A DNA stretch of 64,000 nucleotides from Litchfieldia stipae (GTDB lineage Bacteria > Bacillota > Bacilli > Bacillales > Bacillaceae_L). Below the pieces are notes generated by a model, which saw nothing but the letters and a program-made list of their open reading frames with translations, had not been told where the DNA came from and did not search any database. The stretch covers positions 41,866 to 105,865 of the forward strand of contig NZ_JACYHA010000015.1 of NCBI RefSeq assembly GCF_014837155.1. Reading direction: 5' to 3'. Shown here one piece after another: positions 52,332-60,487 of the stretch (the stretch's first letter is position 1; every line of letters begins with the position of its first letter). The position numbers and the translations under genes were made by a program.

Positions 52332-53143
52332 AATATATTTGTGTTTTTTCGTTGCCAATGTTCTAAATGAATCACATTGCTATTCTGGTGTTTGGAGTGG
52401 TGCTCTAATAATGCTTTTCGTGCCTCAAGCTGACCTAATTTAATGACTTTGGATAAATATTTTGTTTCAAATCTGCCGATATCAAGTAAATCAATATCGA
52501 TTAAAAGATCTGCATACTTTTCCAAGCATCTTTCTGTATTCTTCTGACTAGCAATGTCGATATACCGATTTAAATAAGAAATAATATTAGCGGGATGAGA
52601 ACAATTTGTGCCTCGAACTCTAACTGAAGTTACATTGTCTGCCCCCATTGCTCTAACTATATCGGCGGGATTGTTATTTAAAATATAACCGTCCACTAAT
52701 AGTTTATCTTCAATTTCAACGGGTGAAAAGACACCAGGAATTGCAATGCTCGCTCGTATCGCTAATGCCACCTCCCCAGAATCAATAACGACCATTTCTC
52801 CTGATATTAGGTCCACACAAATGACGGCAAATGGTAGGTCCAAATCTGAAAAATGCTTCCCTTCAGTCAATTTGAGTAATGTTTGATAGATTCGATCACC
52901 CTTTATCCAGCCTTTTCTATTGAATCCAATATCTATATGCCGTCGGATGGATAAATCATCAAGAACGGTTTTCATCATATCTGGATTCATTCCACATGCA
53001 AAAAGCCCGCCAATAACAGATCCAGCACTTGTTCCTGCAATGTGAGTAATCTGTATGTCGTTGTCTAGTAATTCTTTTAATACACCTATATGGGCAACAC
53101 CTCTAAGAGAGCCACCTCCAAGTGAAATTCCTGTACGTTTCAA
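52328..53143 (-). CDS. patatin-like phospholipase
   Basis: A 271-residue patatin hydrolase with Ser-Asp dyad: oxyanion loop GISLGGGSLRGVAHIGVL at 5-22, nucleophile HIAGTSAGSVIGGLFA near 34 (G-x-S-x-G), and Asp in KLLVDGYILNN near 148 (DG-A/G motif). Likely acts on membrane lipids. It overlaps the DedA gene upstream by four bp and follows the glycosyltransferase, forming a lipid-linked operon. Confidence 0.9.
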   Translation of the reverse strand: MKRTGISLGGGSLRGVAHIGVLKELLDNDIQITHIAGTSAGSVIGGLFACGMNPDMMKTVLDDLSIRRHIDIGFNRKGWIKGDRIYQTLLKLTEGKHFSDLDLPFAVICVDLISGEMVVIDSGEVALAIRASIAIPGVFSPVEIEDKLLVDGYILNNNPADIVRAMGADNVTSVRVRGTNCSHPANIISYLNRYIDIASQKNTERCLEKYADLLIDIDLLDIGRFETKYLSKVIKLGQLEARKALLEHHSKHQNSNVIHLEHWQRKNTNIL

Positions 53144-53754
53144 TGATGAGCCTCCTTTCTTGCACGGACTTCATTTTGTCCCTTTTGTTTCCTCGTTTTT
53201 CTATAGTAAAATAGGACAATACAAATTAGTAGGATTAGTATAGCCCCATATATATAAATGCTGTAGGAGTGTAAGAAATCCATAACGGCATTGTAATTCC
53301 CATTGAAATAATCTCCAAGAAGAATCATGGTAAAAGACCAAGGGTAGATTCCTAAGAATGTTAATAGTAGATAGTTCAATAGATTAACCTTGCTCATGCC
53401 AGCTACATATGAAATATAATTGCCAATGCCAAAAGGACGAGATAAAGCAATACTCCATATTCCATACTTTTTGAAATATAATTTCCCTTTTACTAACCCT
53501 TTTTGTAGTCTATTTGGAAATAATTTCTCTAGCTTGCGCCCAAAAAAATAAGGGATAAGACTTGCAATGGTATAACTAATACTCATTCCAATAGCGATAA
53601 CAGCTGTACCTAAATAACCAGGAGAGAAGAGATAACCGAAAGAAAGTACAATAACAATACCTGGAAACGGTAAAGATGATCCTTCTAAAAACATCACGAG
53701 AAATAACCCTGGAAATCCAAGTGTATTAAGCCATTGCAAAAATTGTTCAATCAT
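53140..53754 (-). CDS. DedA family membrane protein
   Basis: A 204-residue DedA/VTT protein. MFLEGSSLPFPGIVIVLSFGYLF near 21-43 and the conserved ALSRPFGIGNYISYVAGMSKVNLLNYLL near 102-129. Members flip undecaprenyl phosphate or phosphatidylethanolamine-like lipids. It differs strongly from the DedA at 6113, so the two are not a recent duplication. It is placed between a glycosyltransferase and a patatin gene, with 16 bp and a 4-bp overlap respectively. Confidence 0.88.
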   Translation of the reverse strand: MIEQFLQWLNTLGFPGLFLVMFLEGSSLPFPGIVIVLSFGYLFSPGYLGTAVIAIGMSISYTIASLIPYFFGRKLEKLFPNRLQKGLVKGKLYFKKYGIWSIALSRPFGIGNYISYVAGMSKVNLLNYLLLTFLGIYPWSFTMILLGDYFNGNYNAVMDFLHSYSIYIYGAILILLICIVLFYYRKTRKQKGQNEVRARKEAHH

Positions 53755-53770
53755 TCATGATTCCTCCAAT

Positions 53771-54922
53771 CTACCTGACAACTTGAGAAGTATCTGAACC
53801 TATATCTTCTTTATGAAAAGTGATCAAATCGTTAATGAGATTGGAGATTTCAACTGGATTGCCTGTTTTTATTTCAGTTAAGTACTTCTGTATTGAATAT
53901 TGGTATTGTCCAGTCATAGCTGGATCGCTTAAGACAGTAGAAAGCTGGTATTCTAGTGAATGTGTATCTTTTAATTCATGTACTAGGTTTGCCTCTTTTA
54001 ATAGCTTTAGATTAATTTCCTCTTGTCCAGGGAGTGCAGAGTGAATGAAAATCGGGATCCTTTTCTTTAACGCCTCACTAATTGTCACCCCACCTGGTTT
54101 CGTGATGATTGCATCAACATTACTATATAGTTCATTCATTCTTTCACGTGATGAAATATAAGGTAAGGGATGGATATTGTCACATTTAAGCTTTACTAGA
54201 TGTTGGAAAAGCTTTTTATTCTTGCCACATAAAACATAAAATTCACAATTATTCTCGTTTGGTTGATTCTGTAGCATATCAATCATATTTCCAAGTCCAA
54301 CACTTCCACCTGAAACTAAAACATGAAATTTCGAGTTCGTCTTTGTATGATTTACATGTTGTTCAAACAATTCATGTGTGGGTATTCCAGTGACAAACAC
54401 CTTTTTTTCGAGCACATTATTGGTAGTTACTAAATGTTGTTTGGCAGCAAGTGTTGGTACAAAGTGATAATCGATTCCTTCTTTCCCCCATACATCATTT
54501 ATGAAAAAGTCTGTGTAGACGTTGATAACCGGTATTGGACATTGTTTTTTTATTTTTAACCTGCTTAGAAAGTATGAAGGGAAGCCATGTGTGCAAATAA
54601 TCAGGTCAGGCTGTTCCTCGGAAATGATTTTCTTCATTTTGTTCATGAATAATAATTCATAATATTTATAAGAGCGCCCAGACTTGGACGAGTACGCCAT
54701 TTGTTTATATACCCAAGCGTATGTTTCAGGGAGATGGTGAATCCATTCAAGGTACGTTTTGGTGACTATACTTTCGATCACTGGATTCCACTCACTAAGT
54801 AAATCAACCTTCTTACATAAGATGTCGGGGTTTCTTTTCTGTATGATTGCTGTTAATGTATCAGCTACTTGATGATGACCAGAGGGCATTCTTAATAAGG
54901 GGAAAAATAATATTTTCTTCAT
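53771..54922 (-). CDS. UgtP/MGDG-synthase-type glycosyltransferase
   Basis: About 383 residues of the GT28 group. N-terminal acceptor domain (PLLRMPSGHHQVADTL, the G-x-G/S-H-x-x-A region of diacylglycerol glucosyl/galactosyltransferases), then PDLIICTHGFPSYFLSRL. Donor domain with FHVLVSGGSVGLGNMIDML near 200 and the UDP-sugar site DAIITKPGGVTISEALKKRIPIFIHSALPGQEEIN near 277-311. It probably adds sugar to a lipid; UgtP makes glucosyl-diacylglycerol for lipoteichoic acid anchors. Exact acceptor unknown. Start uncertain by two codons (ATG 54922 chosen). Confidence 0.83.
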   Translation of the reverse strand: MKKILFFPLLRMPSGHHQVADTLTAIIQKRNPDILCKKVDLLSEWNPVIESIVTKTYLEWIHHLPETYAWVYKQMAYSSKSGRSYKYYELLFMNKMKKIISEEQPDLIICTHGFPSYFLSRLKIKKQCPIPVINVYTDFFINDVWGKEGIDYHFVPTLAAKQHLVTTNNVLEKKVFVTGIPTHELFEQHVNHTKTNSKFHVLVSGGSVGLGNMIDMLQNQPNENNCEFYVLCGKNKKLFQHLVKLKCDNIHPLPYISSRERMNELYSNVDAIITKPGGVTISEALKKRIPIFIHSALPGQEEINLKLLKEANLVHELKDTHSLEYQLSTVLSDPAMTGQYQYSIQKYLTEIKTGNPVEISNLINDLITFHKEDIGSDTSQVVR

Positions 54923-55035
54923 CAACACTCATCCTTTTCGATATTCGTTATTGGTATATTCATCATATATAATCCCTTATCATTGTTACACCAACTACAG
55001 GCCAATTAACGACTAAGACTTAAGACTTAATTTTC

Positions 55036-55092
55036 CATAAAAAAACACTCCTTCAACTTCAAAGTAATAAAGAAGTTGAAAGAGTGTTTTGT
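55036..55092 (-). terminator. terminator of tRNA-Ala transcript
   Basis: Minus strand: ACACTC-TTTCAACTTC / GAAGTTGAAGGAGTGT long stem with loop TTTATTACTTT, followed by seven T. Confidence 0.85.
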
Positions 55093-55107
55093 GTGTTTAC
55101 ATTAGGA

Positions 55108-55179
55108 TGGAACTGATGGGATTCGAACCCACGACCCCTTGTCTGCCAGACAAGTATTCTCCCACTGAACTACAGTCCC
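55108..55179 (-). tRNA. tRNA-Ala (anticodon GGC)
   Basis: Cloverleaf reads on the minus strand: acceptor GGGACTG with CAGTTCC and discriminator A; the third pair is G-U, the alanine identity element. D-arm TAGTTCAGTGGGAGAATA, anticodon stem CTTGT/ACAAG with loop CTGGCAG (GGC), and T-arm GTGGG-TTCGAAT-CCCAT. CCA is not encoded. It reads GCC and GCU codons. It is a lone tRNA with a strong terminator downstream. Confidence 0.95.
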
Positions 55180-55280
55180 AAAAAGAAAAGCTGAATTAAT
55201 TTCATTTTAATTAGCATAAATGAGATAGTCAATAACAAAAAAATATAGGTAGATAGTTATAACTTTTTTTTAGTGTAATT

Positions 55281-55435
55281 GTATGAAATGTTGCTTATAA
55301 AGCCGCAGCCTGAATACACTCCGCGTCCTGTGTGAGCCTACTAATCCCACGGGAGTCCCCCGTGTATTCAGTCTGCTAGAACCTTCACTTTCAAATAATT
55401 TATGTCTAATATCAACAAACTATGGGAAAACAGCC
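55281..55435 (-). mobile_element. MITE-like element, copy E (one end degenerate)
   Basis: The right side ends in the intact terminus GAAAACAGCC (55426-55435), preceded by AACAAACTATGG as in copies A, B and F. The other end keeps GTATG...TTGCTT but has lost GGCTGTTTTC. The core is the short type, like copy B (CCTGAATACACTCCGCGTC ... CCCACGGGAGTCCCCCG). Reverse orientation, 75 bp upstream of the beta-propeller gene. No clear target duplication. Confidence 0.75.
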
Positions 55436-55460
55436 TTTTTAAAATTTATTTAAGAAATGC

Positions 55461-55486
55461 TGTAACAAATCAACCTTCCTTGCGTC
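55461..55486 (+). promoter_or_regulatory. ECF-sigma-type promoter of the beta-propeller gene
   Basis: TGTAAC (55461-55466), 16 bp, CGTC (55483-55486). This fits the ECF consensus TGAAAC-N16-CGTC at 9 of 10 positions. The predicted start near 55493 leaves room for the ribosome site AAAGGAGGG. Confidence 0.55.
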
Positions 55487-55509
55487 TATAGAGAAAAGGA
55501 GGGTAAGTA

Positions 55510-57705
55510 ATGAAGAAGAAAATACTTATCACGGGCGGTTTGATTCTGTTATTAGTGAGCATTTTAATTATTTTACTTGGTTTGAGTCCGAAAATTATTA
55601 ATGAATGGGCAGATGAGAAATTACTTGTTTTGCCAAATAAGGAATGGACGGTTCATTTTTCAAAAGCAATTGATCCTAAGACGGTTACGGAGGAATCTGT
55701 ATTTATCATAAATGATAAAGGGGAAAAACAAGAGGTTGATTTATCTGTAAGTGATGATAGAAAAACAGTGATGATTGCCCCACCCCAAGAAGGATTTAAG
55801 CTCGATGCCGAGTTCTATACATTGTATATCAAAAAAACAATCAAAGCAGATAATGGAAGAGCTATTAAATCAGGTAAACAGTTAACCTTTGTTGTTCAAG
55901 AAACCCTACCAGTAGTCGGAACAAAACAAAAACTGGACGAAATATTTAAAGTAGCGATAGATCGAGCAAAAGAAGGTAGAGGATCTTCATTTCTAAGAAT
56001 GGAGAGTTCAGACGATAAAATGGCAGAATCGTCAGCGGGTTCAGCTGGAAGTAATAATGCTGCTGATATGAGTTATTCAGAAACGAATATCCAAGTGGAT
56101 GGTGTAGATGAAGCTGATTCCGTAAAAACAGACGGAGAATATATCTATCAAGTACAGGATGGGAAGGTTCTAATTACGAAGGCACTCCCAGCAAGTGATA
56201 TGAAGCTTGCAGGAACTATTCTTTATAAGGAGTCTTTTTCACCTTCACAGCTATTTCTCTTTGAGGACCAATTAGTTGTTATTGGTTATGGATACGAAGA
56301 GAGAGCTGATGTAAAGAAGCAAAGTACTGGAAATGGAGAGATTGGCATACTGCCATCTTTTCATTCTACTCGAGCGCTTGTGTACGATATAAGTAATAAA
56401 AAAGAGCCTAAGCAAATTCGCGAGGTTGAAATTGAGGGGAATTATATTACTTCAAGGAGAATTGGAGAATACATTTATCTTGTTTCAAATCATTACCCTG
56501 ATATTTGGACACTTGAAGAGGAAGGGAATATGGAGCTTAGGCCGCGATATTCAGATACAGCTAGTAGTGAAGAAGAGAAGCTCATAGACTATAAGGACAT
56601 TCAATATTTTCCGAATTCCAATGAAACGAACTATACCATGATTGCAGCATTTAACTTGAATGAACCAGAAAAAGAAACGACCTTCACAACGTATTTAGGC
56701 AGTGGAGATCAGATATATATGTCTAAGGATAACCTATACTTAGCCGTTTCGGACTATAGTACGTTCGTTAGTTTGAGGATGGATCAAGGCTATTCACCTG
56801 ACACGAATATTTACAAATTTTCTATTGATAAGGAGAAGGTTGAGTTCCGAAGCTCCACTGAAGTATCAGGTACGATTTTGAACCAGTTCTCAATGGATGA
56901 GCACGATGGGAATTTTCGTGTTGTTACAACAAAAGGAGATACATGGAACGAGGAAAGACCATCATCAAACAATCTTTATATCTATGATGAGAATTTAAAA
57001 CAAATCGGGCAGCTTGAAAATTTAGCTCGTGGTGAACGGATTTATTCTGCGCGATTTATGGGGGAGCGAATTTATATTGTCACCTTTAAGCAAGTGGATC
57101 CATTGTTTGTAATCGATGCAAGTAATCCGACGAAACCAAGTGTGTTAGGGGAATTGAAGATACCTGGATTTAGCTCGTATTTACACCCGTATGATGAAAA
57201 TCATCTGATTGGATTTGGACATGATACAAAAGTTGTACCAAGTAAACAGTCTGGAGAAGAGCCATTAGTCTTCACACAAGGAGTCAAAATATCTCTATTT
57301 GATGTCAGTGATGTATCAAACCCTAAGGAAAAATTCAATGAAATTATTGGCGGTAGGGGCACATATTCTCCGATTGAATTTGATCATAAATCTCTGTTAT
57401 TTCACAAGACAAAGGGGATGTTTGCATTTCCAGTGTCCGTTTATTATGACGTAGAAGGGAATACTTATGAACAACGATTTGAGTTCCAAGGGGCTTATGT
57501 GTACAATCTAGACCTTAACAAAGGCTTCAACCTTCAGTCAAAAATTACACATATGGAAGGCGAGCATTTTTATGAGGAATGGGAAAGTACGATTTTTAGA
57601 ACGGTCTATATAGGAGATCATCTATATGCCCTTTCACCATCAAAAATCACTGCCCACCAAATGGACTCCTTTAAATTAAGCGGGGAACTACTATTTAATA
57701 AATAG
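55510..57705 (+). CDS. secreted beta-propeller-domain protein with Ig-like N-domain
   Basis: 731 residues. One N-terminal membrane helix (ILITGGLILLLVSILIILLGL). A Big_5-type bacterial Ig-like domain at about 35-130 (WTVHFSKAIDPKTVTEESVFII ... LDAEFYTLYIKKTIKADNGRAI ... LTFVVQ). A Ser/Gly linker with a low-complexity patch (SSAGSAGSNNAADMSYSETNIQVDGVDEADSVKTDG), of which the last part is the entry to a large beta-propeller domain (the secreted Beta_propel family). Blades show repeated YIYQVQDG-, LYLAVSDY-, IYIVTFKQVDPLFVIDASNP-like strands. Likely surface-anchored; role unknown. Bracketed by inverted MITE copies E and F. Confidence 0.85.
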   Translation: MKKKILITGGLILLLVSILIILLGLSPKIINEWADEKLLVLPNKEWTVHFSKAIDPKTVTEESVFIINDKGEKQEVDLSVSDDRKTVMIAPPQEGFKLDAEFYTLYIKKTIKADNGRAIKSGKQLTFVVQETLPVVGTKQKLDEIFKVAIDRAKEGRGSSFLRMESSDDKMAESSAGSAGSNNAADMSYSETNIQVDGVDEADSVKTDGEYIYQVQDGKVLITKALPASDMKLAGTILYKESFSPSQLFLFEDQLVVIGYGYEERADVKKQSTGNGEIGILPSFHSTRALVYDISNKKEPKQIREVEIEGNYITSRRIGEYIYLVSNHYPDIWTLEEEGNMELRPRYSDTASSEEEKLIDYKDIQYFPNSNETNYTMIAAFNLNEPEKETTFTTYLGSGDQIYMSKDNLYLAVSDYSTFVSLRMDQGYSPDTNIYKFSIDKEKVEFRSSTEVSGTILNQFSMDEHDGNFRVVTTKGDTWNEERPSSNNLYIYDENLKQIGQLENLARGERIYSARFMGERIYIVTFKQVDPLFVIDASNPTKPSVLGELKIPGFSSYLHPYDENHLIGFGHDTKVVPSKQSGEEPLVFTQGVKISLFDVSDVSNPKEKFNEIIGGRGTYSPIEFDHKSLLFHKTKGMFAFPVSVYYDVEGNTYEQRFEFQGAYVYNLDLNKGFNLQSKITHMEGEHFYEEWESTIFRTVYIGDHLYALSPSKITAHQMDSFKLSGELLFNK

Positions 57706-57871
57706 GTTGTTTTCTCAAAGTATGTTGTTTTTTGAGGTTAATTAATTGAGAATAGATTTCTAGCAGACTGAATACACTAAAAGACTCCCGTGGGACTAGT
57801 TGGCTCTCACAGGACGCGGAGTGGATTCAGGCTGCGGTATCAAAAAAGCAACAATATATACGAAAATAGCC
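57705..57871 (+). mobile_element. MITE-like element, copy F (diverged ends, 167 bp)
   Basis: Termini GGTTGTTTTC (57705-57714) and GAAAATAGCC (57862-57871), each one base off the intact form. The left arm matches copy B closely (CTCAAAGTATGTTG, TTGAGAATAGATTTCTAGCAG). The first base of the element is the last base of the TAG stop codon of the beta-propeller gene. No matching 8-bp flanks, so the insertion is old or the flanks have drifted. Confidence 0.78.
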
Positions 57872-57876
57872 AAAAA

Positions 57877-57908
57877 AAAGGGTGACGACTTAGTCACTCT
57901 TTTTTCTG
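57877..57908 (+). terminator. terminator downstream of copy F
   Basis: GGGTGAC/GTCACTC stem with loop GACTTA, six T. The beta-propeller mRNA would therefore contain the whole of copy F in its 3' untranslated region. Confidence 0.78.
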
Positions 57909-57979
57909 TTATATTTATAAAATTCAGATATAATTAGAACAGTGTAAATATCTCATAATTTAGAGGAGTACTAAGTAAA

Positions 57980-58879
57980 ATGAAAATAAATCCCTTTGTA
58001 TTAGTTGGTATTGGTGTCATTGCTGTATCAACGTCAGCTGTTTTAGTTAAACTGGCAAGTGCACCTGCACCAGTGATAGCGTTTTATCGTTTGTTAATTT
58101 CTACGTTTATCCTGCTTCCGATTTTCTTAATCAAATATAAACATGAACTACAATTCATTTCTAAAAGAGATTGGTTATACTCGTTAATCGCAGGAGTATT
58201 CCTCGCCTTTCACTTTATATTATGGTTTGAATCATTGAATTACACATCAGTTACTAGTTCAACAGTTCTAGTTACCTTACAGCCTTTATTTGCATTTATA
58301 GGTACGTATCTCTTTTTCAAAGAGAAAATAAGGTTTAGTTCAGTGGCTAGTGGCATATTAGGGATTTGTGGGAGTGTTATTATTGCGTGGGGAGATTTCC
58401 AAATTAGTGGAATGGCTCTATATGGTGATGTCTTAGCATTAATTGCTTGCATCATGGTTACAGCATATCTTCTTTTTGGACAACATGTTAGGAAGAGGCT
58501 GTCATTGATCACCTATACTTTTATTGTATATGGGATTAGTTCAATCACGTTGTTTCTTTATGTCATTGCTTTACAGTATCCTTTAGCTCCATATCCATTA
58601 AATGATTGGATGGTTTTTCTGCTTCTGGCAATTGTGCCAACACTGTTAGGCCACAGCATGTTTAACTGGTCTCTACAATGGTTGAGTACTTCTACGATTT
58701 CGATAGCTATTTTGTTTGAGCCAGTAGGGGCTGCCATCTTGGCGTATTTTATCTTAGGTGAACATGTTCTTTGGACTCAAGTCATTGGTGGACTTGTTAT
58801 TATTGTAGGTATTTCATTGTATTTATTAAATGAGCGAAGAGTATATAAAGAAACGAGTGTACAAACAAATAAGAACTAA
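57980..58879 (+). CDS. EamA-type (DMT) transporter
   Basis: A 299-residue protein with ten membrane helices in two EamA repeats, each starting near residues 7 and 148. SAVLVKLASAPAPVIAFYRLLISTFILLP in the first half and ILFEPVGAAILAYFILGEHVLWTQVIGGLVIIVGISLYL in the second are typical of the drug/metabolite exporter family. Substrate unknown. Site GAGGAGTAC before the ATG. Twelve bp ahead of the GNAT gene, so probably co-transcribed. Confidence 0.87.
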   Translation: MKINPFVLVGIGVIAVSTSAVLVKLASAPAPVIAFYRLLISTFILLPIFLIKYKHELQFISKRDWLYSLIAGVFLAFHFILWFESLNYTSVTSSTVLVTLQPLFAFIGTYLFFKEKIRFSSVASGILGICGSVIIAWGDFQISGMALYGDVLALIACIMVTAYLLFGQHVRKRLSLITYTFIVYGISSITLFLYVIALQYPLAPYPLNDWMVFLLLAIVPTLLGHSMFNWSLQWLSTSTISIAILFEPVGAAILAYFILGEHVLWTQVIGGLVIIVGISLYLLNERRVYKETSVQTNKN

Positions 58880-58890
58880 TAGGAGGGACT

Positions 58891-59430
58891 ATGCAAAAGA
58901 TTCGACATGCAGTGTTATCCGATAGTGAAGGAATTGCTAGAGTGCAAGTGGAGAGTTGGCTGACAACATATAAAGGGATTGTCCCAGATGCATACCTCAA
59001 CAGTCTACAGGTTCAAGATAAACAAAAAGTGTGGACAAGGATTTTGGAGCAAGGGTTTGAAACGTCATGTGCATATGTTGCTGTAAATGAGTCGAATGAA
59101 ATCATTGGATTTGCAAATGGTGGCAAAGAAAGAAGTGGCAAATATGAGTATGATGCAGAGTTATATGCCATCTATCTTTTAAAAGAGTACCAGGGAATGG
59201 GAATCGGAAAAAAACTCGTTAACCGACTATGTAATAATCTCTATGAAAAAGGATATCAATCAATGCTAGTTTGGTTTTTAAAGGATAATCCATCACGTAA
59301 ATTCTATGAGTCCATGAATCCAGAATTGGTTGGGACAGCAACGATATTTATTTCAGGTGTGGAATTAGAGGAACAATCATATGGATGGAGAGATATGAAG
59401 GCTTTGATTGAAAAAAGAGCAGATGAGTAA
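58891..59430 (+). CDS. GNAT family N-acetyltransferase
   Basis: A 179-residue GNAT enzyme. IRHAVLSDSEGIARVQVESWLTTYKGIVPDAYL at the N-terminus, motif A YAIYLLKEYQGMGIGKKLVNRL near 91-112 (the Q-x-x-G-x-G/A acetyl-CoA loop), and motif B MLVWFLKDNPSRKFYESM near 125-142. The substrate cannot be told; this subgroup often acylates small amines. Overlaps a terminator shared with the next gene. Confidence 0.88.
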   Translation: MQKIRHAVLSDSEGIARVQVESWLTTYKGIVPDAYLNSLQVQDKQKVWTRILEQGFETSCAYVAVNESNEIIGFANGGKERSGKYEYDAELYAIYLLKEYQGMGIGKKLVNRLCNNLYEKGYQSMLVWFLKDNPSRKFYESMNPELVGTATIFISGVELEEQSYGWRDMKALIEKRADE

Positions 59431-59446
59431 CCACTCTGCTCTTGTT
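59415..59446. terminator. bidirectional terminator GNAT / surface protein
   Basis: AAGAGCAGA/TCTGCTCTT perfect stem with loop TGAGTAACCAC, A-rich left side. Confidence 0.75.
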
Positions 59447-59453
59447 CAATTAT

Positions 59454-60416
59454 CTAGCTCTTTGCTGGACGATTTCTAACTAAAATGAACCAGCCTAATA
59501 GAGATAAGGCTAGACCGATTAATATGTTGTTCCAAAATGGAGAAGCTGTGTTTGGTAATTCAGCAGCCATCATCGATACATTAAGTTCATTTGCTAAGCT
59601 TGCCATATTAATAAATTGCTCTCCTCGGAGAATAAGGAAATCTGCTGATAATTTATCCTTAGTTAATTGGAGGTCCATAACAACCTGATCATCCTCATTA
59701 TTCAACTGAACGATGATTACTTGATCTTCAGTAATATCTGTTGAAAGAAGTTGATCTAAATTTACCGGTTGTTGTTCTCCATTATTCATAACATAGTAAC
59801 TTGGATTTAACTGAAGAATACTTAACATGTTCTCAAACTGTGTTCGTAAATCAGCTTTCTGAGCATCTGACAATTGAGTGTTCGAGTCATAAGAGTAGTA
59901 TTGCTCAAGATTAATACTAATAGGACTAAGCTCTCTCTCTAAGGAACCATTATTATTTAAGGTAATTATATGGTCAAATAGTTGATTGGCTTCATCTCTT
60001 GTCATCCCGATATCAGAAAGTAATCTTTCAGCTTCATGGATGATTTCTGCATGCTTTAAATAAAATCCAACGTCCACCTCTAAATCCTCAATAAATAAGT
60101 AATTATCAAGATTTTCTCCAAATCCAGATAGGAGAGTATGGAGCTCTTCCTCTGATAGATCATGTACAGTTAATAGCTGATTTAGATTCTCTGATGTAAT
60201 TGGAGTCCCTAAAAACGAATCTAAATCGGCAACAGAATCAAATTCATCGATACTTGAATGGTTAGATGTTAGGTAGTTTTCCACTTCTTCATTTGTTAAT
60301 CCAATATCGTTAATATATTGACTAACTTCTTTATCAGTTATCTCGGCAAAAGCAAAATTCGTTGTGCTTATATTGAAAAGAGTAAGGACAAAACAAATGA
60401 CTACAAATCGTTTCAT
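59454..60416 (-). CDS. processed acidic surface protein with LPNTA sorting signal
   Basis: About 320 residues. Signal peptide to NFAFAE; then a very acidic body of repeated helical units in which a D-x-(N/D)-(E/x) turn, a Leu and an Asp recur (ITDKEVSQYINDIGLTNEEVENYLTS, SVADLDSFLGTPITSENLNQLLTVHDLSEEELHTLLSGFG), a central segment around 165-255, and a sorting end: LPNTASPFWNNILIGLALSLLGWFILVRNRPAKS, i.e. LPNTA, a hydrophobic helix and a basic tail. It fits the processed acidic surface protein family of bacilli, attached by a class D-type sortase. No sortase gene is in the window. The start at 60416 follows GGAGGAAG. Confidence 0.83.
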   Translation of the reverse strand: MKRFVVICFVLTLFNISTTNFAFAEITDKEVSQYINDIGLTNEEVENYLTSNHSSIDEFDSVADLDSFLGTPITSENLNQLLTVHDLSEEELHTLLSGFGENLDNYLFIEDLEVDVGFYLKHAEIIHEAERLLSDIGMTRDEANQLFDHIITLNNNGSLERELSPISINLEQYYSYDSNTQLSDAQKADLRTQFENMLSILQLNPSYYVMNNGEQQPVNLDQLLSTDITEDQVIIVQLNNEDDQVVMDLQLTKDKLSADFLILRGEQFINMASLANELNVSMMAAELPNTASPFWNNILIGLALSLLGWFILVRNRPAKS

Positions 60417-60487
60417 GAAACTTCCTCCAAACAAATATGATCTTAACTTGTAGTATTTTCAAGCAATTACCAAATAATGCATCCGTT

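Noticed and set aside
6113..53754. The two DedA genes as a recent duplication
   Set aside because: Their protein sequences share only the family motifs and differ in most positions.
55108..55179. tRNA-Gly, because of the Gly-like D-arm
   Set aside because: Anticodon loop CTGGCAG gives GGC and the acceptor has the G3-U70 pair, both specific for alanine.
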